In this document: positions 33,441-42,556 of the stretch, piece by piece
How positions within the stretch are numbered: the stretch's first letter is position 1
How the letters are laid out: every line of letters starts with the position of its first letter
NCBI GenBank assembly: GCA_021769135.1
Contig: JAETTM010000034.1
Span: 1 to 64,000, forward strand
Direction of reading: 5' to 3'
Length of the DNA: 64,000 bases
Origin: Lachnospiraceae bacterium
GTDB taxonomy: Bacteria; Bacillota; Clostridia; Lachnospirales; Lachnospiraceae
Position numbers and translations under genes: made by a program
The notes under the pieces: generated by a model
Database searches by the model: none
What the model was told of the DNA's origin: nothing
Seen by the model: only the letters and a program-made list of their open reading frames with translations

Positions 33441-34985
33441 CTACAATTCTATAATCGCGTTGTCCTCAAGCAAATCGAAAGCTTCCTGGCATCCTGCCAT
33501 AGCGGGCTGCAATACGGGAACGGCTTTTGCCGAACGGAGCCGGTACACAAGGCCCAATATCTGTATGGTAATCAGCGGAGTCATGGCCACCATAGCTACC
33601 ACCCCGAAAGCATCCGTTACGATATTCCCTCCCACACTGTCGCATGCCCCCATGGCAAAAGGTAAAAGAAAGGTGGCTGTCATCGGCCCGGAGGCCACAC
33701 CGCCGGAGTCGAAAGCAATAGCCGTAAATATTTTCGGCACAATAAAGGATAAGATAAGCGCTATCCCATATCCAGGGATAATAAACCACATGATCGAAAT
33801 CCCTGTCAGCACACGTATCATGGCCAAACCCAAAGATACGGACACGCTGATAGACAGGCTCATGCTCATGGATTTCGCCGACACCGCCCCGGAAGTAATC
33901 TCTTCTACCTGCTTCGTCAGCACATAAACTGCCGGTTCTGCCAACACGATAAAGTAACCGATGAGCATGCCGATGGGAACGATAACCCACCGGAAAGCAT
34001 TGGACACAATTACCTGGCCCAAATAATTGCCCGCCGGCATAAAGCCAACATTTACTCCTGTCAGAAAAAGAAACAGCCCTATGTAAGTGTAAACCAGGCC
34101 GATTCCGATTTTAATCAGCGTACGTTTCTGCATCCCCTTGAAAATCAGCTGGAAGATGCCAAAAAAAGCCAGTATAGGGAAAAGAGAAACCGCCATTTCC
34201 CACATATATTTCGGAAACCCTTCCGCAAACATCCCCCAAAGTTCCACCGAGTTGCTGATATCCGGAATCCGTTCCGGCACATAGGATGCCCCTTCCGGAT
34301 GGTAAATCAGGCCCAGCACAAGGACAGACAGAATAGGGCCGATAGAACAAAGCGACACCAGGCCAAAGCTGTCATCCGAGGCATGCTTATCGTTTCGGAT
34401 TGCCGCAATACCAACGCCAAGGGCGATAATGAACGGAACCGTCATAGGCCCTGTAGTCACGCCTCCCGCATCGAAAGCCACCGCCAAAAAATCCTTTGGA
34501 ACCAGAAAAGCCAGCACAATGGCAATCCCATAGAAAAAGATAAGCATATAGGATAAAGGAATCCCAAAAAGCATACGCAGCACCGCTACTACCAAGAAAA
34601 CCCCCACCCCGAAGGCCACTGCAAAAATAAGCACCAGGTTCGGTATGGAAGGAACCTGCTCTGCCAGAACCTGTAAATCCGGTTCCGAAATAGTGATTAC
34701 AAAGCCTAAAATTAAACTTAGGAAAACAATAACCAAAAGCTTCTTCGACTGGGTCATACAGGTTCCCACCCTTTCCCCCATAGGGGTCATGGAAAGTTCC
34801 ACACCCAGTGTAAAAAACATCATTCCTGCTACTAAAAGCACTGCCCCGAGCAGAAACGCCATCAGTATACTGGGGGAAATCGGAGCTATGGTAAAACAAA
34901 GCACAAGCACAATACCGATAATAGGGATGACGGCCTTTAGGGCTTCCATCAATTTTTCCTGCAGTTTCGTTCTATACAACCTCAA
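33441..34985 (-). CDS. DUF1538-family membrane protein, tandem duplicated
   Basis: This 514-residue protein has twelve or more hydrophobic segments. It is an internal duplication: FDAGGVTTGPMTVPFIIALG around residue 170 recurs as FDSGGVASGPMTATFLLPF around residue 420, and ITISEPDLQVL recurs as VLAEPAVYVL. The start codon is TTG at 34985 behind GGGAGGAAATAAA. The family is annotated only as DUF1538; the internal repeat and pairing with a PII-like protein suggest a regulated transporter or channel. It lies 51 bp after the citrate synthase gene, and a GGAACTGGAATAA repeat block occupies that gap. Confidence 0.85.
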   Translation of the reverse strand: MRLYRTKLQEKLMEALKAVIPIIGIVLVLCFTIAPISPSILMAFLLGAVLLVAGMMFFTLGVELSMTPMGERVGTCMTQSKKLLVIVFLSLILGFVITISEPDLQVLAEQVPSIPNLVLIFAVAFGVGVFLVVAVLRMLFGIPLSYMLIFFYGIAIVLAFLVPKDFLAVAFDAGGVTTGPMTVPFIIALGVGIAAIRNDKHASDDSFGLVSLCSIGPILSVLVLGLIYHPEGASYVPERIPDISNSVELWGMFAEGFPKYMWEMAVSLFPILAFFGIFQLIFKGMQKRTLIKIGIGLVYTYIGLFLFLTGVNVGFMPAGNYLGQVIVSNAFRWVIVPIGMLIGYFIVLAEPAVYVLTKQVEEITSGAVSAKSMSMSLSISVSVSLGLAMIRVLTGISIMWFIIPGYGIALILSFIVPKIFTAIAFDSGGVASGPMTATFLLPFAMGACDSVGGNIVTDAFGVVAMVAMTPLITIQILGLVYRLRSAKAVPVLQPAMAGCQEAFDLLEDNAIIEL

Positions 34986-35035
34986 TTTATTTCCTCCCTT
35001 TTATTCCAGTTCCGCAAGAGCCCGTTCCCGTCTCA

Positions 35036-36406
35036 TCATTTCCTTCCCTCCATATCAGTATAAGCCCGTTCCATCATTACGCTTTTATAGGCAGGGCGGA
35101 TAATTTTATCCGCATTAATCAATTCTTCCAAACGGTGTGCGCTCCATCCCACAATTCTCGCCATGGCGAAAATGGGAGTATAAAGTTCCAACGGTATATC
35201 CAGCATGCTGTATACAAAGCCGCTGTAAAAGTCCACATTCGCGCTTACACCTTTATAAATATTCCGCCTTTCCGCAATCACCTGGGGGGCGAGGCGTTCA
35301 ATCATGGAATATAGTTTAAAATCCTCTTTGCGCCCTTTATCCAGTGCCAGCCTTTCCACGAAACTTTTAAAAATCGTGGCCCTGGGATCGGAAATGGAAT
35401 ACACTGCATGGCCCATCCCATAAATCAGCCCGCTTTTGTCAAACACCTCTTTATTCAACATCCGGGCGAGGTAATCCTTCACTTTTTCCTCATCGTTCAC
35501 ATCTTTCACATTCTTTTTGATGTTCGCCATCATTTCCACTACTTTGATGTTGGCCCCGCCGTGCTTGGGACCTTTCAGGGAAGACAGGGCCGCCGCAATC
35601 ACCGAATATGTATCCGAGCCGGAAGAAGTGACTACGCGGGTAGTAAAAGTGGAATTATTGCCGCCTCCATGCTCCATATGAAGAACCAAGGCAATGTCCA
35701 ATACCTTTGCCTCCAATTCCGAATATTTCATATCCGGGCGCAGCAGCCGAAGGATGTTTTCCGCCGTAGACAGACTGGCATCCGGCCTGTGGATATAAAG
35801 GCTGTCATTTTGTTCATAATGGTTATACGCCTGATAGCCATATACAGCGAGCATGGGAAACACGCTAATCAGCATCATACACTGCCTTAGCACATTAGGA
35901 ATGCTCAAATCCGCCGCCTGTTTATCATAGGAGGCCAGAGTAAGCACGCTTCGCGTCAAAGAGCTCATGATATCCTTGCTGGACGCTTTCATAATCACGT
36001 CCCGGGTAAAATTAGTGGGAAGCGTCCGCATCATCGCCAGCATCCCTTTAAATTCTTTCAGCTGATCCTTATCCGGCAAATCCCCAAACAGCAAAAGATA
36101 AGCAATTTCCTCAAATCCAAATCTGGCGCTGTGCTCGAATCCCCTAACCAGGTCAATAATATCATAACCCCGGTATAGCAATCTGCCTTCGCAGGGAACC
36201 CTTTTGCCATCGATAATTTCCTGGGATTTAATAACGGAGATATTGGTAAGGCCTGCCAGAACCCCTTCCCCGTTTTTATCCCTAAGCCCCCTTTTGACAC
36301 CGTATTCCTCATATAAATTGGTTTCTATATGGTTATTTTTTTTGCACATATCCCCATATTTCACCGTATAGTTTTCCAGTTGCTCTCTTTTGCTGCTTTT
36401 CGTCAT
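35036..36406 (-). CDS. Citrate (2-methylcitrate) synthase
   Basis: This 456-residue enzyme condenses acetyl-CoA with oxaloacetate (or propionyl-CoA in methylcitrate synthases). Family blocks are GRLLYRGYDIIDLV, LVLHMEHGGGNNSTFTTR, SSGSDTYSVIAAAL, GPKHGGANIKV, IYGMGHAVYSISDPRA and VNVDFYSGFVYSML as read from the frame. The first catalytic histidine lies in HGGGNNST and a second in GMGHAVY. The start is behind GGAGGATTGCA. It leads an operon with the DUF1538 and PII-like genes, a link between carbon flow into citrate and a membrane process. Confidence 0.92.
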   Translation of the reverse strand: MTKSSKREQLENYTVKYGDMCKKNNHIETNLYEEYGVKRGLRDKNGEGVLAGLTNISVIKSQEIIDGKRVPCEGRLLYRGYDIIDLVRGFEHSARFGFEEIAYLLLFGDLPDKDQLKEFKGMLAMMRTLPTNFTRDVIMKASSKDIMSSLTRSVLTLASYDKQAADLSIPNVLRQCMMLISVFPMLAVYGYQAYNHYEQNDSLYIHRPDASLSTAENILRLLRPDMKYSELEAKVLDIALVLHMEHGGGNNSTFTTRVVTSSGSDTYSVIAAALSSLKGPKHGGANIKVVEMMANIKKNVKDVNDEEKVKDYLARMLNKEVFDKSGLIYGMGHAVYSISDPRATIFKSFVERLALDKGRKEDFKLYSMIERLAPQVIAERRNIYKGVSANVDFYSGFVYSMLDIPLELYTPIFAMARIVGWSAHRLEELINADKIIRPAYKSVMMERAYTDMEGRK

Positions 36407-36503
36407 TGCAATCCTCCATTTCTTTCCGCTCGACTTCGTTTCTTTCTACTTTCTGCTCAATGACTCCCCCGCCATTAATCAAAACTTAATTTTTTTGCAA
36501 ATA

Positions 36504-36953
36504 TTATGACTTCTCCCAATCATGTATCAGTTCTTCATTAATATTACGCGCAATTTTTTTCGCTATCTGCCGCATCATCTGTCTTTCTTCCGCCGTGATA
36601 TCCTTGCAGACTGTATCCATCAACTTTTCCCTCATCTTAAAAAGTTCCTCGCATACAGGCTCCGATGCCTCTGTTAAAGTCAAATGGATGCATCTCCTAT
36701 CCTGCCCATCCGGTATGCCTACCAAATATCCGCGCTCCGCCAAATGCTCGATTGCATGGGAAATATGGGCTTTGGAGAAAAACTTGTTTTCCGCAATATC
36801 CCGAGCCGTATCCCCTCTCCCCTTTTTTAAAAAAAGGAGCACTTCTATTTCCACCTTATGAAGCCCGTATTTTTCCGTAATCAAATTGCTGGCCTTTTCA
36901 TAAAGTTTCTTAAATTGCTGACCATATAATAATGTTTCAAACTCGGTATCCAC
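36504..36953 (-). CDS. MarR-family transcriptional regulator
   Basis: This 149-residue winged-helix protein reads LHKVEIEVLLFLKKGRGDTA, DIAENKFFSKAHISHAIEHL as the recognition helix region, and RGYLVGIPDGQDRRCIHLTL as the wing with its conserved D-x-R-R. It is the only regulator adjacent to the citrate synthase operon, which lies 98 bp downstream on the same strand. A double dyad 60-110 bp upstream is its likely operator, so autoregulation and control of the citrate synthase operon are plausible. Confidence 0.9.
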   Translation of the reverse strand: MDTEFETLLYGQQFKKLYEKASNLITEKYGLHKVEIEVLLFLKKGRGDTARDIAENKFFSKAHISHAIEHLAERGYLVGIPDGQDRRCIHLTLTEASEPVCEELFKMREKLMDTVCKDITAEERQMMRQIAKKIARNINEELIHDWEKS

Positions 36954-37012
36954 TTTTTGACCCTCTTATTTGTTTATGCTAGAAAAGTTTCGTTTTGAGT
37001 TGTTGGATTAGA

Positions 37013-37062
37013 ATAGTTTGGTAATAAACTGTTTTGTCATGAACAGTTCATTATTAAACTAT
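37013..37062. promoter_or_regulatory. Putative MarR operator, 21-bp inverted repeat
   Basis: ATAGTTTGGTAATAAACTGT plus T (37013-37033) is mirrored by 37042-37062 with 3 mismatches and an 8-bp spacer. Each half is itself a dyad of the form AGTTY-N6-RAACT. It lies directly upstream of the MarR gene. Confidence 0.7.
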
Positions 37063-37227
37063 ATTCTCACAAAAATGGGGTTATGTCAAGAACGAAGAAC
37101 AGAAATGACGTTAAGATTGCGCTAAGAAACCCTCCCATCGCTTCCCCTGTGTTCATTCTCCTACTATACTATAATACATAGGCAATCGCCTAATATTGAT
37201 ATTATACACGATAGGGAGGTTTTCACT

Positions 37228-37371
37228 ATGAACATCGGGATTTTATTAATTGCTGTTATCGGAGGTATTGTCGGTATTGCTTCTACCTTATATTTGCTTT
37301 TCAGCTTTCCTGCTATCATTATTTGGAAAATATATCGAAAAATCACAAAGGGGATTCCCTTAACGAAATGA
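37228..37371 (+). CDS. 47-residue single-pass membrane peptide
   Basis: This small gene has an excellent GATAGGGAGG ribosome site 8 nt before ATG 37228 and promoter-like TACTATAATA upstream. The product begins MNIGILLIAVIGGIVGIAST, continues with a second hydrophobic stretch around LYLLFSFPAIIIW, and ends in a basic tail KIYRKITKGIPLTK. Hydrophobic core plus basic tail is a layout shared by type I toxins and small membrane regulators, but no family is recognised and no antisense RNA was identified. Confidence 0.6.
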   Translation: MNIGILLIAVIGGIVGIASTLYLLFSFPAIIIWKIYRKITKGIPLTK

Positions 37372-37424
37372 TTCGGACCTTTAGAATAGCCAGGCACTAA
37401 GTAAAAAGGCCAGTGGAACCGAAT

Positions 37425-37470
37425 CAAAGGCTCCGCTGCAAACAACGGGGTATCTATCAAGCTTGTGGCG
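37425..37470. repeat. CCCCGCCGC hairpin repeat, copy 2
   Basis: AGGCTCCGCTGCAAACAACG then GGGTATC and CAAGCTTG, a diverged version of the repeat at 37984. Confidence 0.45.
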
Positions 37471-37567
37471 CCGCAAAACGCAGCCCATCTTCCATATGCA
37501 TGATATTTATCCCTGGCAACAGCCATCAAATATATGCTATAACTACCTTTTCCTGCCACACAGCCGC

Positions 37568-37963
37568 CTATGCCGTACCGCCATGCAATTTCTTCCAGTA
37601 AGCCGACAGGCGTTCCAGCCTTTCCTTTAAAAATCCTTGCTGGCCTTGCTTTTTCCCATATTTTGCCTTTATATCATCATAGGGCACCTCGCGGTTTTTT
37701 TCCGTCTCTTGTATCGGCCCATCTATTTCCAATACAAGCAGTTCTTCCATATGAACGTGAAGTATTCGGCTCAACATCAATAAATGGTCCAAAGAAGGAA
37801 GTACTTTTCCTTTAAACCACCGGTAAATCGGCTGCGGGCAGGACAGCCCCAGATATCTCTGAATATCCTTCACTGTATATCCCTGCTCCGATACCTTATC
37901 CCTTAAGAGAAGTCCGGTTTTTTCCATATTAATGTTGGGATATGTGCGGTTCGCATAATTCAT
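37568..37963 (-). CDS. XRE-family helix-turn-helix regulator
   Basis: This 131-residue protein has a helix-turn-helix at about residues 15-70: TGLLLRDKVSEQGYTVKDIQ, RYLGLSCPQPIYRWFKGK and LPSLDHLLMLSRILHVHMEE. The C-terminal tail is charged (KYGKKQGQQGFLKERLERL) and has no known sensor domain. It is flanked by copies of the CCCCGCCGC repeat, suggesting an unstable neighbourhood. Its target is unknown. Confidence 0.85.
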   Translation of the reverse strand: MNYANRTYPNINMEKTGLLLRDKVSEQGYTVKDIQRYLGLSCPQPIYRWFKGKVLPSLDHLLMLSRILHVHMEELLVLEIDGPIQETEKNREVPYDDIKAKYGKKQGQQGFLKERLERLSAYWKKLHGGTA

Positions 37964-37983
37964 AAGTATTTCTTCCTCTCCTA

Positions 37984-38034
37984 GTCAAAGGCCCCGCCGC
38001 AAGCAGCGGGGCATCAAGCTTGAAACGCCCCAAG
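37984..38034. repeat. CCCCGCCGC hairpin repeat, copy 3
   Basis: GCCCCGCCGCAAGCAGCGGG plus G at 37991-38011 forms a hairpin, followed by CATCAAGCTTGAAACGCCCC. It lies just upstream of the XRE gene. Confidence 0.6.
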
Positions 38035-38391
38035 AGGCAACACATCTTCGATGTGTGGGTATTTGACCCACGCAATAAAAGCGCCTATAATGCAGCCATG
38101 GGGTAAACCTCCGGCCAATCGATTTAATGCCAAACCATCTTCATGGATTTCAGCGTGTCTCCACGCCTGCAAAACAAGTAATCGACAAGCTATTATCATT
38201 CATACAAAGAAGTTTATTGACTACCATTCACAAAAAGTTTCCCACCAAAAAACAATTCATGCAACGTATTTTTACTTATATCAATATAACCCCATTGCAG
38301 GGAAACCGAGTTTGAGGTTTTCGCATTACAGGCACTGCATTTCCGCAACAGTTCAGCTTTCCGGCTTCCCTGTTACGCTTTTTCTGTCTCA
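38035..38391. other. Intergenic region, no supported gene
   Basis: Several short frames cross this stretch. One plus-strand frame from 38127 begins MPNHLHGFQR, which recalls IS200-type transposases, but the following residues do not fit that family. I see no gene, promoter or RNA that I can support. Confidence 0.4.
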
Positions 38392-39051
38392 TCAGCCTAT
38401 TTCAATATGGGTAGTGGCATTGGATACTTTAATCTGGGTATCCAGCTCCGCAATCAGCTTCTCCCTGCGTTCCTTCAGCTGCTGCATCTTCTCCACAATA
38501 TTCAAAGGGTCCACCAATTCTGCTTTGTTTTCCTTTACATACGCCTCTACCACAGCCAAAGGCTTTGTCTCCTTTGTCCTCGCGTCCTTTCCCAGGATGC
38601 TCATCCTCATGTTTTCCGCCGTATCGTCCAGATGCCGGTTTTTCGCATTCATGGACTGGATGCACCTTTCGTATTCTTCCTGCATCTTATCATACAGGCT
38701 GTTCTCAAAACATTTTTCTTCATAACCGTTCGCCGCCCTTAAACGGTTCCTCAATGAAATCGCCCCGGCCACCGTATATTCCCCATACGATGTTTGAATC
38801 TTAGTATTTGCATTGGAAGCCACAATGGCCGCATCAATCTTCTGATAGCGCTCTATCAAATCCATAATCTGCTGGAAAGCACTCTGGGCCTGCTTCGCGT
38901 ATTCCTCTCTGGACAGGCGCTTCCCGGCTGTCCGCTCTTCATTATGCTTCGCCATGTCCACAAAGCTGGCAGCTTTAATCTTATCCATAATCTTATGAAT
39001 CAGCAGTTCTCTTTCATCCAATGCCTGAGTTACCAATAACTGACCGCCCAT
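38392..39051 (-). CDS. Hypothetical alpha-helical protein (possibly DIP1984-like)
   Basis: This 219-residue largely helical, charged protein begins MGGQLLVTQALDERELLIHK and ends LIAELDTQIKVSNATTHIEI. A central SYGEYTVAGAISLRNRL is followed by two coiled-coil stretches. The terminal LD-x-Q-I-x-x-x-N layout and the N-terminal helix resemble DIP1984-family proteins, but the match is weak. A GAGGTCGGGAAT region precedes the ATG. It is a single gene with no functional neighbours. Confidence 0.65.
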   Translation of the reverse strand: MGGQLLVTQALDERELLIHKIMDKIKAASFVDMAKHNEERTAGKRLSREEYAKQAQSAFQQIMDLIERYQKIDAAIVASNANTKIQTSYGEYTVAGAISLRNRLRAANGYEEKCFENSLYDKMQEEYERCIQSMNAKNRHLDDTAENMRMSILGKDARTKETKPLAVVEAYVKENKAELVDPLNIVEKMQQLKERREKLIAELDTQIKVSNATTHIEIG

Positions 39052-39276
39052 ATTCCCGACCTCCTCGCTCTGTTTATAAGGATATCATACCCTATTTATC
39101 CCGGATTGTCATTGGACGGCTAGTCCAATCCAAAGGAACCGGCACCACTCTACAATCCACACTTGGCCTTGGCTCATAGCTCCCATAAATCCATTTTCAG
39201 GTAAAGCACAGGGCTTACTGCCGACGGAATCCGCTGCACAGACAAATGGACGGCAAACGCAGAAAAAACAGCAATT

Positions 39277-40272
39277 TTACATATCCCCATACTGCCTCAT
39301 CAGCCTGGCCGCCTCTTCCCTCATCTGCCCGATTACCTTTTCCGGCCCCGCAATCCTGGCCCCTTCCCCTAACCCAATCACCCAGGAAAGGAACTGGCGG
39401 CTGACCGCCACCTTCACATGAACGGTAAAATGTCCTTCATCCTTTTTCATAAAAATTACATCTTTGCCAAACCTGTCTATCATCACGCCTGCAAGGGAAT
39501 TTTCACATTCCAGCTTTACCGTTTCCTCCTCTCCGCCGAACATTCCGAACATCTTTCTGGCATATATGGCCATATCGAACTGTCGGAAACATTTTTCGCC
39601 TTCCCTTTTGCATCCTGTCATTTCGATATGAATCATTTTATCCACCCGGAAATGTTTAATCTTATCCTCTGCGGCATCGAATCCAATCAGATAATAATTC
39701 TCATCGCTCCAGGAGAGGGCCCAGGGGCTGATTTCGTAAAGCGCCCCTCCTTTCCGAAGCTCCATCTTTTTTTCCACGTTCCACTGATAATATTGAAATG
39801 TTATTTGGGAATTTGCCCCGATTGCGGCATGAATTCTATCGACATTATAATAAATGCTTTCGTTCATCGTCTTGACGCGTTCCGCCACATAGACCTGACG
39901 GTGAAGCTTGGAAGCTTCATGCTTGCTGGCCAGGCTTTCTATCTTTTTTATCAATTCGTTGGACTTTTTGGCCGTAATAAATTTTGCGGACTGGACAGAA
40001 TCCACCAATAGTTTCAGCTCAGCCAGCTCAAACTGACGCTTTCCTACCGAATAGTAATAAGTACGGTCCTTCTGCCTGCCGATAATGTCCATGCCATATT
40101 GACGCAGGCTTTCGATATCGCCATAAATGCTTTTCCGCTCCGCCTGCACTCCATAGGCTTGCAGCAAATCTATGATTTCCGACATCGTAATGCTATGCTC
40201 TTCGTCCGTTCTTTCCAGCAAAATCTTCATTAAATACAAAATTTTTAATTTCTGGTTTGCCCCTTTTGCCAT
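39277..40272 (-). CDS. WYL-domain transcriptional regulator
   Basis: This 331-residue regulator has an N-terminal winged HTH (KILYLMKILLERTDEEHSIT, SEIIDLLQAYGVQAERKSIY) and a WYL ligand-binding domain around residues 140-215 with ALSWSDENYYLIGFDAAEDK and IKHFRVDKMIHIEM. A C-terminal WCX segment follows. WYL domains bind nucleic acid or nucleotides and control defence, DNA repair or metabolism. It lies 35 bp after the porB stop on the same strand, so it may be co-transcribed with the por genes or simply adjacent. Confidence 0.9.
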   Translation of the reverse strand: MAKGANQKLKILYLMKILLERTDEEHSITMSEIIDLLQAYGVQAERKSIYGDIESLRQYGMDIIGRQKDRTYYYSVGKRQFELAELKLLVDSVQSAKFITAKKSNELIKKIESLASKHEASKLHRQVYVAERVKTMNESIYYNVDRIHAAIGANSQITFQYYQWNVEKKMELRKGGALYEISPWALSWSDENYYLIGFDAAEDKIKHFRVDKMIHIEMTGCKREGEKCFRQFDMAIYARKMFGMFGGEEETVKLECENSLAGVMIDRFGKDVIFMKKDEGHFTVHVKVAVSRQFLSWVIGLGEGARIAGPEKVIGQMREEAARLMRQYGDM

Positions 40273-40306
40273 TTTTCCTCATCCCCCGCCTGTTACCGTA
40301 ACAGAA

Positions 40307-41269
40307 TCACTCCCCATAGGTTTCGCACCGCTTTCTCAGTTCTTCCCATCTTCTGTCCACTTCCTCCTGGAATGCGCCGATATAGTGCTGGTTTTCCGGT
40401 TTGAACAAATGCTTGAACCGGCCCTGCCTTTTCAAAAAGTCTTCAATGGGAAGCTTTTTCTTCGGCTCGTAATTCAGAATCCATTTTCCGTCTATTACCT
40501 CAAACAATGGCCAATAGCATGTTTCCACCGCTGATTTACAGATATCCATCAGTTCCGGCGGGTCATACCTCCACCCCCTTGGACAGGGCGATAAGATATT
40601 AAGGAAAGCTGCCCCCTGGGTATAAATCGCCTTTTCCGATTTCACATACAAGTCCTTCATATTCCCGATAAAAGTTGTCTGCCCCACATAAGGGATATTA
40701 TGGGCCGCTATAATCGCCGCCAAATCCTTTCTCGCCTGGGGCTTTCCCGCCGACTCTTTCCCTGCGGGCGTAGTAGTGGTGTCCGCAAAAGAAGGCGTAG
40801 CCGAAGAACGCTGGGTGCCGGTGTTCATATAGGCCCCATTGTCATAGCAGACATATACCATATCATGCCCCCGCTCCATAGCGCCGGACAAAGACTGTAA
40901 GCCGATATCATAAGTTCCGCCATCGCCCCCAAACGTAATGAATTTATATTCCTCTTTTATTTTCCCCCTCTTTTTCAACGCCTTATATGCCGTCTCCGCC
41001 CCCGCCAGAGTTGCGCCCGCGTTTTCAAAGGCGCTGTGGATATAACTGTCTTCGTAAGCGGTATAAGGGTACATATATGTAGACACTTCCAAACACCCTG
41101 TGGCATTCCCTACTACCGCCCTATCCCCGGGATGCAGCGCTTTTAACACATTCCTCACCGCTATTGTACCGCCGCACCCGGCACACATTCGATGCCCCGG
41201 CGCCAAACGCTCCTCCCGCTCCTGTATCTGTTTAAAATCAAATTTCGCTTCCATATTTATGTTAAACAT
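40307..41269 (-). CDS. porB: Pyruvate:ferredoxin oxidoreductase, beta subunit (TPP-binding)
   Basis: The thiamine-diphosphate subunit of a 2-oxoacid:ferredoxin oxidoreductase contains the cluster-ligand motif RMCAGCGG, GDRAVVGNATGCLEVS, the TPP motif TFGGDGGTYDIGLQS then YDNGAYMNTGTQRS, and ILSPCPRGWRY. It catalyses 2-oxoacid decarboxylation and acetyl-CoA formation. The exact start is uncertain: 41338, 41269 and 41254 are in frame and none has ideal ribosome-site spacing. It is last in the order porG-porD-porA-porB. Specificity for pyruvate rather than a branched 2-oxoacid is inferred from gene order. Confidence 0.88.
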   Translation of the reverse strand: MFNINMEAKFDFKQIQEREERLAPGHRMCAGCGGTIAVRNVLKALHPGDRAVVGNATGCLEVSTYMYPYTAYEDSYIHSAFENAGATLAGAETAYKALKKRGKIKEEYKFITFGGDGGTYDIGLQSLSGAMERGHDMVYVCYDNGAYMNTGTQRSSATPSFADTTTTPAGKESAGKPQARKDLAAIIAAHNIPYVGQTTFIGNMKDLYVKSEKAIYTQGAAFLNILSPCPRGWRYDPPELMDICKSAVETCYWPLFEVIDGKWILNYEPKKKLPIEDFLKRQGRFKHLFKPENQHYIGAFQEEVDRRWEELRKRCETYGE

Positions 41270-41374
41270 ACTCCTTCCGTACATTCTCCCTTTACCCCAT
41301 CGAAATTCTTTTCCCAAATTTCCGATGAGGAATATCATTATTCCCGCGGCCCGCCGTTCTGCAATTCGATGCCA

Positions 41375-42556
41375 TCACTCCCGCAGCCCAAGATAGGGAT
41401 ACTGCTTAAATGTTTTTCCCTCTTCCGCCATTTCCCGCAAATCTCCGTATACCTTTTCCATATCTTCCACCCGGACATCCCGGCCGGAAAGCCCATAGAC
41501 AATATTCACCGTTTCCGCCGTCACCTTCGCCCGGTACATAGCCGCTGTCAGTTCGGCCCCCAAAGGCCCTCCCTGCCCACTATAGCTTTCGCATCGGTCC
41601 ATAATGGCAACCGCCTTGCAGCCGCGCAGCTCCTTCGCCAGTTCTTCCCCCGGGAAGGGGCGGAACACGCGAACCTTCAAAAATCCGGCTTTGACTCCTT
41701 TTTCCCGCAGCCTGTCCACCGCATCTTTGGCCGTTCCCGACACGGAGCCGATAGCGACCGCCGCATATTCCGCATCCTCCATCCGGTATGCCTCGAAGAA
41801 CCCGTAGCTTCTTCCCGACATGGCCGCAAATTCCTCCGCCACTTCCAAAATGACTTTTTTGGAGCGTATCATCGCTTCCGCCTGGGCCTTTTTCGCTTCC
41901 ATACAATAATTGGAGACCGCATAAGGCCCCACGGCCATCACTTCCTTTTCATTCAGCAGATAATGCTCCGGACAATATTCGCCCACAAATTTTTTTACCG
42001 GTTCATCTTCCAACAGACTGATATTTTCCACCGCATGGCTGGTAATGAACCCATCCTGGCATATCATAACGGGAAGGTGTACATCCTTATGCTCCGCAAT
42101 CCGATAAGCCTGCAGCATATTGTCATAAGCTTCCTGATTATTTTCCGCATAAATCTGTATCCAGCCCGAATCCCTTGCCCCCATGCTGTCGGAATGCTCC
42201 GCATTGATATTCAAAGGCCCTGTCAGCCCCCTGTTCACCACCGCCATGACGATTGGCAGGCGGCTGGACGCCGCTACATATACCACTTCCCACATCAGGG
42301 CCAGCCCAGCCGATGACGTGGCCGTCAGCGTCCTGGCTCCGGCTGCGCTGGCTCCGATGGCCGCGCTCATAGAACTGTGTTCGCTCTCCACCGGGATAAA
42401 TTCCGTGTCGATTTCCCCGTTTGCAATCATATTGGATACGAACTGGGGGATTTCCGTAGAAGGGGTAATGGGAAACGCGGGCATAACGTCCGGGTTAATC
42501 TGGCGTACCGCATATGCGGTCGCTTCGTTTCCTGACATGCTTGTTCTGATTGCCAT
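41375..42556 (-). CDS. porA: Pyruvate:ferredoxin oxidoreductase, alpha subunit
   Basis: This 393-residue subunit has SGNEATAYAVRQINPDVMPA, the AFPITPSTEIPQ motif and VESEHSSMSAAIGASAAGAR, followed by ATSSAGLALMWE and later MDRCESYSGQGGPLG. These are typical of the pyrimidine-binding and transketolase-C-like domains of POR-alpha. It starts one base after the porD stop codon. It works with PorB, PorD and PorG in the cytoplasm to oxidise pyruvate and reduce ferredoxin, a central energy step in anaerobes. Confidence 0.93.
   Translation of the reverse strand: MAIRTSMSGNEATAYAVRQINPDVMPAFPITPSTEIPQFVSNMIANGEIDTEFIPVESEHSSMSAAIGASAAGARTLTATSSAGLALMWEVVYVAASSRLPIVMAVVNRGLTGPLNINAEHSDSMGARDSGWIQIYAENNQEAYDNMLQAYRIAEHKDVHLPVMICQDGFITSHAVENISLLEDEPVKKFVGEYCPEHYLLNEKEVMAVGPYAVSNYCMEAKKAQAEAMIRSKKVILEVAEEFAAMSGRSYGFFEAYRMEDAEYAAVAIGSVSGTAKDAVDRLREKGVKAGFLKVRVFRPFPGEELAKELRGCKAVAIMDRCESYSGQGGPLGAELTAAMYRAKVTAETVNIVYGLSGRDVRVEDMEKVYGDLREMAEEGKTFKQYPYLGLRE

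Noticed and set aside
38127-38315. IS200-like transposase starting MPNHLHG
   Set aside because: Only the first seven residues recall the family; no HUH context, no tyrosine motif and no end structures follow.
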